64,000 bases of DNA from Paludibacteraceae bacterium (lineage in GTDB: Bacteria > Bacteroidota > Bacteroidia > Bacteroidales > Paludibacteraceae). Position numbers and translations under genes: made by a program. The first letter of the stretch is position 1. Each line of letters opens with the position of its first letter. The notes beneath the pieces were generated by a model. It was not told where the DNA came from. It did no database searches and saw nothing but the letters and a program-made list of their open reading frames with translations. The stretch is taken from the NCBI GenBank assembly GCA_017471175.1, contig JAFUVS010000003.1:62001-126000 (forward strand). Reading direction: 5' to 3'. Positions 25,645-34,738 of the stretch are shown in pieces.

Positions 25645-26490
25645 ATGCGCAGTGCGGGATTTAGAATGAAACGTTTCTATGTGGGTCACGACAGGAGCAG
25701 TATGCGTGTGGGGACGGACGGCGTGTTGCTTGGTGCTTGGTGTCCGCCGGTGGTGCGTCAGTGCTCTTGTATGGGAGAGTCGGAAGGGCGTTTGTGTACC
25801 CATGAGGATAGGGTCGGCGGATGTCGTCCTTTACGTGTATTGGATGTGGGGACGGGCTGCGGACTGATTGCGCTTATGTTAGCGCAGCGGATTGAAGAGA
25901 AGTTAAGCGAGATGGCAGTGTCCTATGAGGGTGCGGACGGACAGCAATGCGGTTGGAAGGTAGATGGGATTGATATAGATGAAGAGTCGGTGAGGCAGGC
26001 GGCGGAGAATTTTGTCCGTTCGCCTTGGTCGGAACATCTGCGGGCTTGTCAGGGGGATGTGCGGACGTGGGAGATGGAAGTAGGTGGAGATAACGGGGTG
26101 TATAACTTGGTGGTGAGTAATCCGCCGTTCTATAATGATGCGTTGGCTTGTCCGAATGAGCGGCGTGCGCGTGCCCGTCAGGCTGGATTGTCGTTGGGTT
26201 TTGAGGAATTGACGGCGGCTGCGGCTCGGCTGCTGGTTCGAGACGGGATGTTCGGGGTGATTGTGCCAGCGTCGGAGGAAGAAAGGATGGTTCGTGCGGC
26301 TTTGGCGAGTGGGCTGTACGTGTCGAAGCGGTGCGTGGTATATACGAAACAGGGCGGTGCAGCACATAGGGTGATGATGGCTTTCGAGAAAGAGAGTAGG
26401 GGCGTTCAGGAGATGCAGATGGTGTTGTCGGAACCGGGGAAGGTGCGTAGTGAGGCTTATCAGCAGCTGACAGAGGCATTTTATCTGTGA
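25645..26490 (+). CDS. trmN6: tRNA1(Val) A37 N6-methyltransferase-like protein (TrmN6)
   Basis: SAM-dependent methyltransferase that modifies adenine 37 of tRNA-Val. The start at 25645 is chosen because a promoter box ends at 25559 and because MRSAGFRMKRFYVGHDRSSMRVGTDGVLLGAW aligns with the usual YfiC opening; 25618 is the alternative. Motif I is LDVGTGCGLIALMLAQR and the catalytic NPPF is in NLVVSNPPFYNDAL. The product, about 281 residues, is longer than YfiC (about 245) because of a Cys-rich insertion of some 30 residues between GAWC and the first strand (CPPVVRQCSCM to GGCRP). Codon and base use look G-rich compared with uvrB. It is followed by uvrB after 49 bp. Confidence 0.85.
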   Translation: MRSAGFRMKRFYVGHDRSSMRVGTDGVLLGAWCPPVVRQCSCMGESEGRLCTHEDRVGGCRPLRVLDVGTGCGLIALMLAQRIEEKLSEMAVSYEGADGQQCGWKVDGIDIDEESVRQAAENFVRSPWSEHLRACQGDVRTWEMEVGGDNGVYNLVVSNPPFYNDALACPNERRARARQAGLSLGFEELTAAAARLLVRDGMFGVIVPASEEERMVRAALASGLYVSKRCVVYTKQGGAAHRVMMAFEKESRGVQEMQMVLSEPGKVRSEAYQQLTEAFYL

Positions 26491-26539
26491 GAGAGGCAGG
26501 ATGTTACTTTGTTATATTGAATGATTTGGAATATAAGAT

Positions 26540-28570
26540 ATGGACAAGCAGTTTGAAATAGTCAGTTCGTATCAGCCGACAGGCGATCAGCCGGAGGCGA
26601 TACGTCAGTTGGTGGAGGGCGTTCAAGAGGGATTGCCGGCTCAGACGCTGCTGGGTGTGACGGGTTCGGGCAAGACCTATACGATAGCCAATGTGATAGC
26701 GCGGCTGAACCGTCCGACGCTTATATTGAGCCACAACAAGACGTTGGCGGCACAACTGTATGCAGAGATGAAAGGTTTCTTTCCGCACAATGCGGTGGAG
26801 TACTTCGTGTCGTACTACGACTACTACCAGCCGGAAGCTTATATTCCTTCGACGGATACGTACATAGAGAAAGACTTGAGTATCAACGAGGAGATTGACC
26901 GTCTCAGGCTGAGTGCGACGGCTGCGCTGCTGAGCGGACGAAAGGATGTGGTGGTGGTCAGTTCGGTGAGTTGTCTGTACGGTATAGGCAATCCGCAAGA
27001 CTTTTCGCGGACGTGCTTTACGGTAACGAAAGGAGATGAGATGGCGATGGACAGCCTGCTCAAGCAATTGGTGGAAGCGCAATACGTGCGCAACGATGCG
27101 GAACTGTCACGGGGTAAGTTCCGCGTGAAAGGGGACACAGTGGATATATCGCTTGCATACGCCGATGAGGTGGTGCGGATTGAGTTCTTCGGCAATGAGG
27201 TGGACTGTATCACGGTAGCCGATACACGGGACACGACCCAAACCGAGGTGTTTGACAGCATCAATATCTATCCGGCTACCATCTTTACGACTTCGCCGGA
27301 GCGGATTGCGTCAGCTATAGAACAGATTCGCTTGGATTTGGCGAACCAAGTGATGCACTTCCAAGAGATAGGTGAGCCGCTGTATGCCAAGCGTATTGAG
27401 GAAAGAGTGAAGTATGACATAGAGATGATACAGGAATTGGGCTACTGCTCGGGCGTGGAGAACTACAGCCGTTATTTCGACGGGCGTGCAGAGGGAACGC
27501 CGCCTTACTGTCTGCTGGACTATTTTCCGAAAGATATACTGGTGATTGTGGACGAGAGCCACGTGACGGTGCCGCAAATCCATGCGATGTACGGCGGCGA
27601 CAAAGCGCGTAAGGATAACCTCGTGCAATACGGATTCCGCTTGCCCGCAGCCCGTGATAACCGTCCGCTGACGTTCGAGGAGTGGGAAAGACGTATTGCG
27701 CAAGGGAATGTAATCTACCTGAGTGCCACGCCGGATGAGTATGAACTGGAGCAGTCGGGAGGTGTAGTGGTGGAGCAACTGATTCGTCCGACAGGTCTGT
27801 TAGACCCCGTGATTGATGTCCGTCCGACTAAGAACCAAGTGGATGACTTGATGGAGGAGATACAACGGAGGGTACAGAAGAACCAGCGCGTGTTAGTAAC
27901 GACACTGACGAAACGAATGGCGGAAGAGTTGGACGAATATCTGCGCAAGTACGGTGTGCAATCGGCTTATATCCATTCGGATATAGATACAATAGAGCGC
28001 GTGAAGATAATGGATGACCTCCGAAAAGGGATATACGACGTGTTGGTAGGTGTCAATCTGCTTCGTGAGGGATTGGACTTGCCGGAAGTGTCGTTGGTGG
28101 CTATATTGGACGCAGACAAAGAGGGCTTTCTGCGCAACTACCGATCGCTTACTCAGACGGCAGGACGAGCGGCGCGACACCCGGAAGGGTACGTGATTAT
28201 GTACGGGGACAAGATAACGCGGTCGATGCAGCGGACTATCGATGAAACGAATCGGCGGAGGAATATCCAAATGGCTTACAATGAAGCGCATCACATAACA
28301 CCAACCGCTGTCAAAAAGACTTCGGATGCCAGTCCTCTTTCCTATCTCTATCATAACGCCGAAGAGGAGCAGAAGCAACTGCAAGAGAACATACGCAAGT
28401 CGTGGAAGAACGCCGCTTGGCAGCAGTTGGATGCGCGCAAATTGGAAAAGGCTATTCAGGATAAACGCCGCCAGATGCTTGCCGCCGCCAAGCAGGAAGA
28501 CTTCCAAACAGCCGCCTTGTTGCGCGATGAGATGCTGCTGATGGAAGACCGGTTGCAAGCCATATCGTAA
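26540..28570 (+). CDS. uvrB: Excinuclease ABC subunit B
   Basis: UvrB verifies DNA damage after UvrA loading and recruits UvrC for incision in nucleotide excision repair. At 676 residues it is of normal length. Walker A is GVTGSGKT (39-46). The damage-inserting beta-hairpin region has SYYDYYQPEAYIP (about 92-104). The helicase motif II is VIVDESH (about 334-340), motif V/VI segments VNLLREGLDLPEVSLV and QTAGRAAR are present, and the C-terminal UVR domain, which contacts UvrC, occupies about the last 35 residues (LEKAIQDKRRQM to LMEDRL). All key elements look intact. Confidence 0.98.
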   Translation: MDKQFEIVSSYQPTGDQPEAIRQLVEGVQEGLPAQTLLGVTGSGKTYTIANVIARLNRPTLILSHNKTLAAQLYAEMKGFFPHNAVEYFVSYYDYYQPEAYIPSTDTYIEKDLSINEEIDRLRLSATAALLSGRKDVVVVSSVSCLYGIGNPQDFSRTCFTVTKGDEMAMDSLLKQLVEAQYVRNDAELSRGKFRVKGDTVDISLAYADEVVRIEFFGNEVDCITVADTRDTTQTEVFDSINIYPATIFTTSPERIASAIEQIRLDLANQVMHFQEIGEPLYAKRIEERVKYDIEMIQELGYCSGVENYSRYFDGRAEGTPPYCLLDYFPKDILVIVDESHVTVPQIHAMYGGDKARKDNLVQYGFRLPAARDNRPLTFEEWERRIAQGNVIYLSATPDEYELEQSGGVVVEQLIRPTGLLDPVIDVRPTKNQVDDLMEEIQRRVQKNQRVLVTTLTKRMAEELDEYLRKYGVQSAYIHSDIDTIERVKIMDDLRKGIYDVLVGVNLLREGLDLPEVSLVAILDADKEGFLRNYRSLTQTAGRAARHPEGYVIMYGDKITRSMQRTIDETNRRRNIQMAYNEAHHITPTAVKKTSDASPLSYLYHNAEEEQKQLQENIRKSWKNAAWQQLDARKLEKAIQDKRRQMLAAAKQEDFQTAALLRDEMLLMEDRLQAIS

Positions 28571-28587
28571 GAAAAATGTGATTTTGG

Positions 28588-28618
28588 TTGTGGAAGGCAT
28601 TTTTTTTGTGTACTTTTG
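28588..28618 (+). promoter_or_regulatory. Promoter of the glycan gene cluster
   Basis: TTG at 28588-28590, a 20-bp gap, and TACTTTTG at 28611-28618, a perfect Bacteroidetes promoter. It lies after uvrB and about 35 bp before the GTG start of the first cluster gene. No comparable site was seen further down the run of plus-strand genes, so it probably drives much of the cluster. Confidence 0.7.
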
Positions 28619-28652
28619 CGCGCTTTTTACCGAAAACAAATAAACGTTAGTT

Positions 28653-30236
28653 GTGAGTAATCCAACGGCAACAATATGGCAATCTTCCGTATCTCCGATG
28701 TGGCAACAGGGAGATATAAGGGGAAATATAGGGCAGACGAAACCCATCCTTACAAAAAAAGTGACGGACTATGCGTTAGCCTTGTATTTGATGACTGTCG
28801 TTCTTGTTACATTGATGTATTCATCGTATAGTCTGCCGTGGTACTATATGCTTTCCGGTGTAGGAGCTGTTGTCTGTGTGTTCACTTACGGTAAAAAACT
28901 GACTGACCGTTTTTCTGTTTACCGTGTTTCTAAAGAAAAGGTCTTTGAGAAGAAGTTGTTTTACATCGCTTTAGGGCTTCGTATTGCTTGGATGACACTT
29001 ATTTATGTGATATTTTCGCAAAGTTATGGCGATGCTTTCGGTTTTGAGAACGGTGATGCAAAGTTCTATCACGACTTAGGCGAGTTTGTGGCAGGAATGA
29101 TCAATCGGGGAGAATTCGATTTCTATGATAGAATATCCAAATGGTCGGGCAATGATGATATATCCGATATGGGTTATGGAATCTATGTGGGATTCATCTA
29201 TTTCTTGACCGGTCATAGTGGTACGGGCGGTCCGCAATCTTTTGTATCCACCGAAGCGGGGACACATATCGTTAGCATTATGACTGTCCGTCTGATTAAG
29301 TGTTTTTTGTCTGCTTATACCGTGCTGTTGGTTTATCGGTTAGCAAAACGTAATTTTGGCGAACAGGTAGGACGGTTGTCCGCTATTTTTTGTGCTTTAT
29401 GGCCTAATTTCTGGTATTACAGTGGTAGTCATTTGAAAGAAACGGAGATGGTCTTTCTGTGTGTATTGTTCATAGAGCAGGCCAATCAGATGCTTCGGTC
29501 AAGAAAATTCACGACTTGGAAAGTGGCTCCCGTGTTGTTAGTGGGTGTGTTGATATTTACGATGCGTACGGTGTTGGCTTTTGTCGCTCTTTTGTCGCTT
29601 ATTTTTTCTGTGGTTATGTCGTCCTCGCGCGTTGTGGATTGGGGGAAACGCATAGCCGTAGGTGTGTTAGCCGTGTCGTTGATAGGTGTAACGATGGGCA
29701 ATCGTCTTCAAGAACGCGCTTCCAATCTGATTCGGCAGGCACGCTCAGATCAACAAGCGCAGAATATGCAGTGGCGTTCTACACGAGCCAATGCCAACGT
29801 TTTTTCCAAGTATGCCTCTAAGTCTATTTTCGCTCCGCTTATCTTTACAATTCCTTTCCCTTCCTATGTTCGTCCGTTTCAAGGTCAAGAAGTGCAACAA
29901 TTGTTGAATGGTGGTAATTTTGTGAAGAGTTTTTTGTCATTTTTTACGCTTATTGCCGTTATATCGTTGTTTCTTTCCGGCAAGTGGCGAGACTATTTAT
30001 TGCCGTTATCGTTTATGCTCGGCTATATGGTAGTGCTTGCGTTTAGTCCGTTTGCTCAGTCGGAACGATTCCACCAGCCGGCAATGCCTTTTGAGTTTAT
30101 GTTTATGGCGTATGGATTGTCTGTCGTTGCTACGAATAAAAGATATAAACGATGGTTCACCTATTGGTGTGTTCTGATTTTGGTGGCTTGTGTTGCGTGG
30201 AATTGGTTTAAACTCGCGGGTAGAGGATTGTCCTAA
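28653..30236 (+). CDS. Multi-spanning glycosyltransferase-like membrane protein
   Basis: A 527-residue inner membrane protein with about ten to twelve hydrophobic segments. FENGDAKFYHDLGEFV at about 130-145, an Asp-containing loop after the first segments, resembles the catalytic loop of GT-C enzymes (PMT/ArnT type) that use lipid-linked sugars in the periplasm. LWPNFWYYSGSHLKETEMVF in the middle also fits this group. A Wzy-like polymerase is an alternative. The GTG start at 28653 follows a strong promoter. The stop overlaps the next gene by one base (TAATG), so the two are translationally coupled. It is the first gene of the glycan cluster. Confidence 0.7.
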   Translation: MSNPTATIWQSSVSPMWQQGDIRGNIGQTKPILTKKVTDYALALYLMTVVLVTLMYSSYSLPWYYMLSGVGAVVCVFTYGKKLTDRFSVYRVSKEKVFEKKLFYIALGLRIAWMTLIYVIFSQSYGDAFGFENGDAKFYHDLGEFVAGMINRGEFDFYDRISKWSGNDDISDMGYGIYVGFIYFLTGHSGTGGPQSFVSTEAGTHIVSIMTVRLIKCFLSAYTVLLVYRLAKRNFGEQVGRLSAIFCALWPNFWYYSGSHLKETEMVFLCVLFIEQANQMLRSRKFTTWKVAPVLLVGVLIFTMRTVLAFVALLSLIFSVVMSSSRVVDWGKRIAVGVLAVSLIGVTMGNRLQERASNLIRQARSDQQAQNMQWRSTRANANVFSKYASKSIFAPLIFTIPFPSYVRPFQGQEVQQLLNGGNFVKSFLSFFTLIAVISLFLSGKWRDYLLPLSFMLGYMVVLAFSPFAQSERFHQPAMPFEFMFMAYGLSVVATNKRYKRWFTYWCVLILVACVAWNWFKLAGRGLS

Positions 30237-31210
30237 TGAAAGTTCTGATAGTTGCATCATATAACAAGGGACGATTTGCTCCGTTTATTGAGGAGCAAGC
30301 CGTAGCTTTGCAGCAGGTAGGTTGCGATATTGAGTGGTTCGGAATTCAAGGTAAAGGATTGACAGGTTATTTACGAGCAATACTATCTTTGCGAGAAAGA
30401 ATAAAAGTGTTTAAGCCCGATGTCATTCATGCTCATTATGGTTTGTCTTGTCTTGCAGCCGGTTTATCAGTAAGATATGTACCTGTTGTCAGTACTTATC
30501 ACGGAAGCGATATCAATAATAAAAGAGTGCGCCTATTTTCAAAAATGGCGATGTGCCTTTCTTCTTGGAATATCTTTGTATCGCAACGCAATGTGGATAT
30601 GATTAAACCGAAGAAGTTTTGGTCGCTGATTCCGTGTGGTATAACATTACCGCTACCATGGAGCGAGTTGAGTAAGAAAACTGTAAATCAGCAGACGCTT
30701 GCTCAATTTGTGAACGATACACTGGAATGTGGAATGAAAAATGTTTTGTTTGCCGGAGCGTATGACAATGCTGTAAAAGATTCGAAATTGGCTAAAGATG
30801 CAGTTGACAAGTATAACGAACAACATAAAGAAAAACAGATTCATTTGATAGAATTGAAAGGATATCGTAGGGATGAAGTCAATGCCTTGATGTATAATTG
30901 CGATGCACTTTTGATGACAAGTAAGACGGAAGGTTCTCCTCAAGTCATAAAAGAGGCGATGGCATGCGGTTGTCCGATTGTTAGTGTAGATGTGGGGGAT
31001 GTAGCAGAACGAATAAGCGGGTTAGATGGTTGCTCTGTGGTTTCCTCTCGTGACCCTCACGCGTTAGCCTCGGCTTTAGAAAAGGCAATAGAGTATGATG
31101 GAAGGACGAAAGGTAGAGAACGTATATTGCAAATGGGGTTAACGAACAGCCAAGTAGCGCAAACAATAAGAGAAATTTATGAACAAGTAACGAATGGTAG
31201 ATCGGAATAG
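30236..31210 (+). CDS. Family 4 glycosyltransferase
   Basis: A 324-residue cytoplasmic glycosyltransferase with the GT-B fold, which transfers a sugar from a nucleotide donor to a growing glycan. The N-terminal domain has DVIHAHYGLSCLAAGL (about 63-78) and STYHGSDIN. The C-terminal domain carries the donor-binding signature LLMTSKTEGSPQVIKEAMACGCPIV, with the E(x7)E pair typical of GT4. The protein is shorter than most GT4 enzymes (about 370) but both domains are present. It overlaps the preceding gene by one base and the next by 17 bases. Donor and acceptor cannot be told from sequence. Confidence 0.88.
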   Translation: MKVLIVASYNKGRFAPFIEEQAVALQQVGCDIEWFGIQGKGLTGYLRAILSLRERIKVFKPDVIHAHYGLSCLAAGLSVRYVPVVSTYHGSDINNKRVRLFSKMAMCLSSWNIFVSQRNVDMIKPKKFWSLIPCGITLPLPWSELSKKTVNQQTLAQFVNDTLECGMKNVLFAGAYDNAVKDSKLAKDAVDKYNEQHKEKQIHLIELKGYRRDEVNALMYNCDALLMTSKTEGSPQVIKEAMACGCPIVSVDVGDVAERISGLDGCSVVSSRDPHALASALEKAIEYDGRTKGRERILQMGLTNSQVAQTIREIYEQVTNGRSE

Positions 31211-32267
31211 CCGGTTAAAGAGTTTGTCCGTGGTAAAAAGTATCGAAAATATAGACGAACAAGATTGGAATGATTTGGCAAACAAAAGTCAAACCGCATC
31301 TTGGTTTCAAACAAAGTCTGGGTATGATTTTTTCCTATCTGTCCATTCCGAGTTGCAACCGTTTGGGTATGGTGTATATAGAAACAATCAGTTGAAAGGT
31401 GTTTGTATAGGATTTATCACAAAGCAGAAGAACCCGATTGAACAATTCTTTACCCGCCGTGCCATAATCAACGGAGGACCGATGTTGGCTGATGACGTAA
31501 CAGCGGAAGATGTGACGGAACTTATGACCGCAGTTCGTCTTTCATTGCAGCAATCGTCTTGGGAATGCCGTCCGATTTATGTTGAAACGCGTAATTTTAA
31601 CGACTATTCTGCGTGCAAAGATGCCTTTATAAAAGCGGGGTTTACTTATAAAGAACATCTTAATTTCCGTATTTCGACATTGAGTCAAGAGCAGGTGCTT
31701 CAGCAAATGGACGAAGGAAGAAGACGAAATATCCGTGCCACAGTCAAGGCGGGTGCTACGATAGTGGAGAATCCGACTTTAGAGCAAGTGCAAGAGTTTT
31801 ATGCCATTTTGCGTACTTTGTATCGCCGGAAGATTAGACTTCCGCTTTTCTCTTCGACATTCTTTAAGGCATTACGAGAATCTTTTAGAACGGTCTTTCT
31901 CCTCGTTTTATACAGAGGACGGATTATAGGAGGAACAGTGTGTGTGGTTCTTGAGGGTAGATGTATGTACGAATGGTATGTTTGCGGAGAGGATGGAATG
32001 TATGATGGCGTTTATACCTCATCATTTGCTACTTATGCGGGTTTGCAATATGCAGTTAAGCACCAATTGCCTGTATTTGATATGATGGGGGCGGGTGTAC
32101 CCGATGAACCGAATGGGGTGCGCGATTTCAAGGCACGGTTTGGAGGCCAATTAGTAGAGTATGGCAGATTCCTGACCATTATAAATCCGGCATTATATCA
32201 AATTGGAAAATTAGGGGTGAAAGTTATAAAGACAAGTCAAGCGTCTAAAAATATGATGGGGTGGTAA
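31194..32267 (+). CDS. FemAB/GNAT-like acyl- or aminoacyltransferase
   Basis: A 357-residue protein with the doubled GNAT fold of FemAB/Acetyltransf_6 proteins. Visible features are TASWFQTKSGYDFF near the N-terminus, RRRNIRATVKAGATIVE at about 175-190, and the second-lobe segment IIGGTVCVVLEGRCMYEWYVCGED, followed by FDMMGAGVPDEPNGVRDFKARFGG near the end, a strong family mark. Relatives in exopolysaccharide clusters attach acyl or amino-acid groups. With an acyl carrier protein gene directly downstream, an acyl donor on that carrier is a reasonable guess. It overlaps the GT4 gene by 17 bases. Confidence 0.8.
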   Translation: MVDRNSRLKSLSVVKSIENIDEQDWNDLANKSQTASWFQTKSGYDFFLSVHSELQPFGYGVYRNNQLKGVCIGFITKQKNPIEQFFTRRAIINGGPMLADDVTAEDVTELMTAVRLSLQQSSWECRPIYVETRNFNDYSACKDAFIKAGFTYKEHLNFRISTLSQEQVLQQMDEGRRRNIRATVKAGATIVENPTLEQVQEFYAILRTLYRRKIRLPLFSSTFFKALRESFRTVFLLVLYRGRIIGGTVCVVLEGRCMYEWYVCGEDGMYDGVYTSSFATYAGLQYAVKHQLPVFDMMGAGVPDEPNGVRDFKARFGGQLVEYGRFLTIINPALYQIGKLGVKVIKTSQASKNMMGW

Positions 32268-32292
32268 TTCTTTTATTTAAATTCATATAGTT

Positions 32293-32517
32293 ATGGAAGA
32301 TTTTATTAAAAATTTTGCAGCACAATGGGAGGATACAGAAATGGATGTCTTCGTTCCCACATGTACTTTTAGAGAGTTGGAAGAGTGGAGTAGCCTTATT
32401 GGTTTAGCTATTCTCAATATGATGGTTAAAAAATATGGTGTCAAAGTTAGTCCTGCCGAATTCAAATTATGCGTGACAATCAAAGATGTTTATGATGTTA
32501 TGACTTCCAAACGCTAA
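32293..32517 (+). CDS. Dedicated acyl carrier protein
   Basis: A 74-residue acidic helical protein. The segment EEWSSLIGLAIL at about 31-42 aligns with the carrier motif DSLxxxxL, putting the phosphopantetheine-bearing serine at residue 34 (SSL instead of DSL). FRELEEW before it and KYGVKVSPAEF then TIKDVYDVM after it correspond to helices II-IV. It is not the housekeeping AcpP type and sits within a glycan cluster between an acyltransferase-like gene and an SDR reductase, so it probably carries a special acyl group for sugar decoration. Confidence 0.82.
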   Translation: MEDFIKNFAAQWEDTEMDVFVPTCTFRELEEWSSLIGLAILNMMVKKYGVKVSPAEFKLCVTIKDVYDVMTSKR

Positions 32518-32561
32518 ACAATAAAGTCTTGATAGTATGTGTCCATAAAAATTGTTAGGAT

Positions 32562-33281
32562 ATGGAGAATACAATTTTAGTAACAGGAGCATCTTCAGGT
32601 ATAGGTCGCGCAATTGCTATTTTGTGCGCTCAAAAGGGATGGCATATCGTATTAACAGGACGAAATGTATTGCGTTTGGAAGAGACTCGTTCTCTAATGG
32701 AGGGCGATGAACATTTAATAATTCCGGCGGATTTAACAGATAAAGTGCAGCAGCAGGCATTAGTCAATGAAATGCCGATATTGAACGGAGTAGTTCATTG
32801 CGCGGGAGTCGGTAGCCGCATGTTAGGCAGGATGTTGGAAGATGATGATGTACGCAAGGTGATGAGTGTTAATTTTGTTGCTCCGGTACTATTACAAGCA
32901 GCGTTATTGAGAGAAAAGAAGTTAGCAAGAGAGGCTTCAATTGTATTCATTGCATCGACGGCTGCGACAATGCCGAGTGTTGGTAATTCTATCTATAGTG
33001 CCTCGAAAGCCGCACTCGTAGCGTATGCAAAATGCCTGTCTATCGAATTAGCTCCACGAAGACAGCGAGTTAATTGTATCAGCCCAGCTATGGTGTGGAC
33101 AGATCTTGCACTGGTTGGTGCCGATGTAGAGCAACTTCGTGAAGCCGAACAAGCCTATCCGTTGAAAAGATACGGTCAGCCTCAAGACATAGCGCCAATG
33201 GCTGTATATCTGCTATCAGATGATGCGAGTTGGATTACAGGATCAAATTTTGAATTAACCGGAGGAACGCAAACATTATGA
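32562..33281 (+). CDS. Short-chain dehydrogenase, FabG-like
   Basis: A 239-residue Rossmann-fold reductase. The cofactor motif is TGASSGIG (8-15), followed by TGRN at about 32-35 suggesting NADPH. HCAG is the structural NNAG equivalent, and the catalytic Tyr and Lys are in YSASK (146-150) with the serine in IASTAAT upstream. The C-terminal LTGGTQTL is as in FabG. Between an acyl carrier protein and a KAS III gene, a 3-oxoacyl-carrier reductase role is the best guess; a sugar reductase is the alternative. The stop overlaps the next start by four bases. Confidence 0.85.
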   Translation: MENTILVTGASSGIGRAIAILCAQKGWHIVLTGRNVLRLEETRSLMEGDEHLIIPADLTDKVQQQALVNEMPILNGVVHCAGVGSRMLGRMLEDDDVRKVMSVNFVAPVLLQAALLREKKLAREASIVFIASTAATMPSVGNSIYSASKAALVAYAKCLSIELAPRRQRVNCISPAMVWTDLALVGADVEQLREAEQAYPLKRYGQPQDIAPMAVYLLSDDASWITGSNFELTGGTQTL

Positions 33282-33808
33282 TGACTTCAATTCAATATAA
33301 GGATATCTTGTCGGCGAAAAATGTTCCCTATTACGAAGAGACACAGAAACGATCTTTCATCCAAAAAGTGCGAAAAATACGTAACACGATGTATCTGTTA
33401 TTAGCCTATGCTTGTCCAAATAATAAATTACGGCAATGGATGCATCGTCGTCGCGGTGTACACATAGGTAAGAATGTGTATATAGGAATGTTCTGCTTTT
33501 TAGATAATCTTCATCCCGAATATATTTATATTGAAGATAATGTTAGTGTCAACGCGGGTACTATGATTCTTACACATTTTAACCCGATGAAACGGTATGC
33601 ACCAATCTTTCAGGCTCAAATGGCACCAGTCTTAATAAAGAACGGAGCAATCGTAGCAGTGCGTAGTACAATCCTTCCAGGAGTGTGTATTGGCACGAAC
33701 GCAGTAGTCAGTGCCGGAAGCGTTGTGGAAAAGTCGATTCCTGATTACACAATGGTTAAAGGAGTTCCGGCTAAACAAGTATTAGAGTTTCAACAACTGA
33801 TGAATTAA
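33278..33808 (+). CDS. Hexapeptide (LbH) acyltransferase, first copy
   Basis: A 176-residue left-handed beta-helix transferase of the Maa/WcaF/VatD type. It has a basic N-terminal helix (RKIRNTMYLLL) then hexapeptide turns: GVHIGKNVYIG, YIYIEDNVSVNAG, VLIKNGAIVA, VCIGTNAVVSAGSVVEKSIPDYTMVKGVPAK. The catalytic His is in ILTHFN (about 105). These enzymes move acetyl or short hydroxyacyl groups from CoA or carrier protein onto sugar hydroxyl or amino groups. It overlaps the SDR gene by four bases. A second copy lies 1 kb downstream, with similar layout but different N-terminal sequence. Confidence 0.85.
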   Translation: MMTSIQYKDILSAKNVPYYEETQKRSFIQKVRKIRNTMYLLLAYACPNNKLRQWMHRRRGVHIGKNVYIGMFCFLDNLHPEYIYIEDNVSVNAGTMILTHFNPMKRYAPIFQAQMAPVLIKNGAIVAVRSTILPGVCIGTNAVVSAGSVVEKSIPDYTMVKGVPAKQVLEFQQLMN

Positions 33809-33812
33809 AAAC

Positions 33813-34715
33813 GTGAATGTCTTTTTTACAAATGATGTAGAACATACAAGTGTAAATGGGGCTGTATGGAATCGAATTGCAACGCAAGTTGATGAAGACG
33901 GATTGCCACAATTGCTTGATTTATATGAAAGATATGGGGTCAAATCTACATTTTTTGTTTTAGGTCAATTGGCTGATTTAAAACCTAATATAGTAAAGCA
34001 GATTGTGGCACGCGGTCAAGAAGTAGGTTCGCATGGTTATCAACACGACTATCGTTTTGCGTTTGATTTGATGCCATTGGAAGACCAGATTGCAGAACTC
34101 CGGAAGTCAAAGGATTTGTTAGAGCAGATAACAGGACAAGAGATAGTGTCATTCCGTGCTCCGGCATTGCGTGTGAATAGTGATACTCCAAAAGCATTGC
34201 AAGAAGTTGGGTTTAAGTTTGATAGTAGTGTCGCTCCTCAAAGAATGGATGCTTTTATGTCGCTTGGTACAAACAAAAAACAATGGCTAAAAGCTCCGCG
34301 TGCAATATACGAGACAGCAATTGACAATCTTTCTCGTGAAGGGCACTCCGGTATTATTGAAGTTCCGATATCTTCATACGGTGTTCCTTATATCGGAACA
34401 ATGATGCGCATATTACCTTATGTGATGACCCCATTAACTCGAAGACTATTATATTGGGAAAGTAAACGTAAAAATACTCCCATAACATTCTTATATCATC
34501 CAAGTGAAGCAGTGAAGGAGATAGAAGAAGAATATTCTCCGCACCGTAGAGCGCAATCAGAATTAGGTTATCTTTTGTCTGATGTCTTAAGAGCAAAAGT
34601 AAAGTTAAGGAATTTAAATCACAAGGCGTTGGATTTGCTTGAACGTGAACTTGTGTTTTGGAGAGATAACGGCGGTAAATTCAAGTGTGTAAAGAATTGT
34701 ATATGTGATTTATAA
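33813..34715 (+). CDS. NodB-type polysaccharide deacetylase
   Basis: A 300-residue CE4-type deacetylase. The catalytic Asp and metal Asp pair is in FTNDVEHTS at the N-terminus (residues 5-13); the metal His pair is in GSHGYQHD (about 73-80), and FRAPALRVN is motif 3. ITFLYHPSE near residue 230 is the C-terminal His motif. Such proteins remove N-acetyl groups from amino sugars, which would free an amine for another acyl group. There is no signal peptide, which points to a cytoplasmic or lipid-linked substrate. The start is GTG at 33813, four bases after the previous stop. Confidence 0.85.
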   Translation: MNVFFTNDVEHTSVNGAVWNRIATQVDEDGLPQLLDLYERYGVKSTFFVLGQLADLKPNIVKQIVARGQEVGSHGYQHDYRFAFDLMPLEDQIAELRKSKDLLEQITGQEIVSFRAPALRVNSDTPKALQEVGFKFDSSVAPQRMDAFMSLGTNKKQWLKAPRAIYETAIDNLSREGHSGIIEVPISSYGVPYIGTMMRILPYVMTPLTRRLLYWESKRKNTPITFLYHPSEAVKEIEEEYSPHRRAQSELGYLLSDVLRAKVKLRNLNHKALDLLERELVFWRDNGGKFKCVKNCICDL

Positions 34716-34738
34716 ATAAGTTAGATAGCAAGGAAGAT

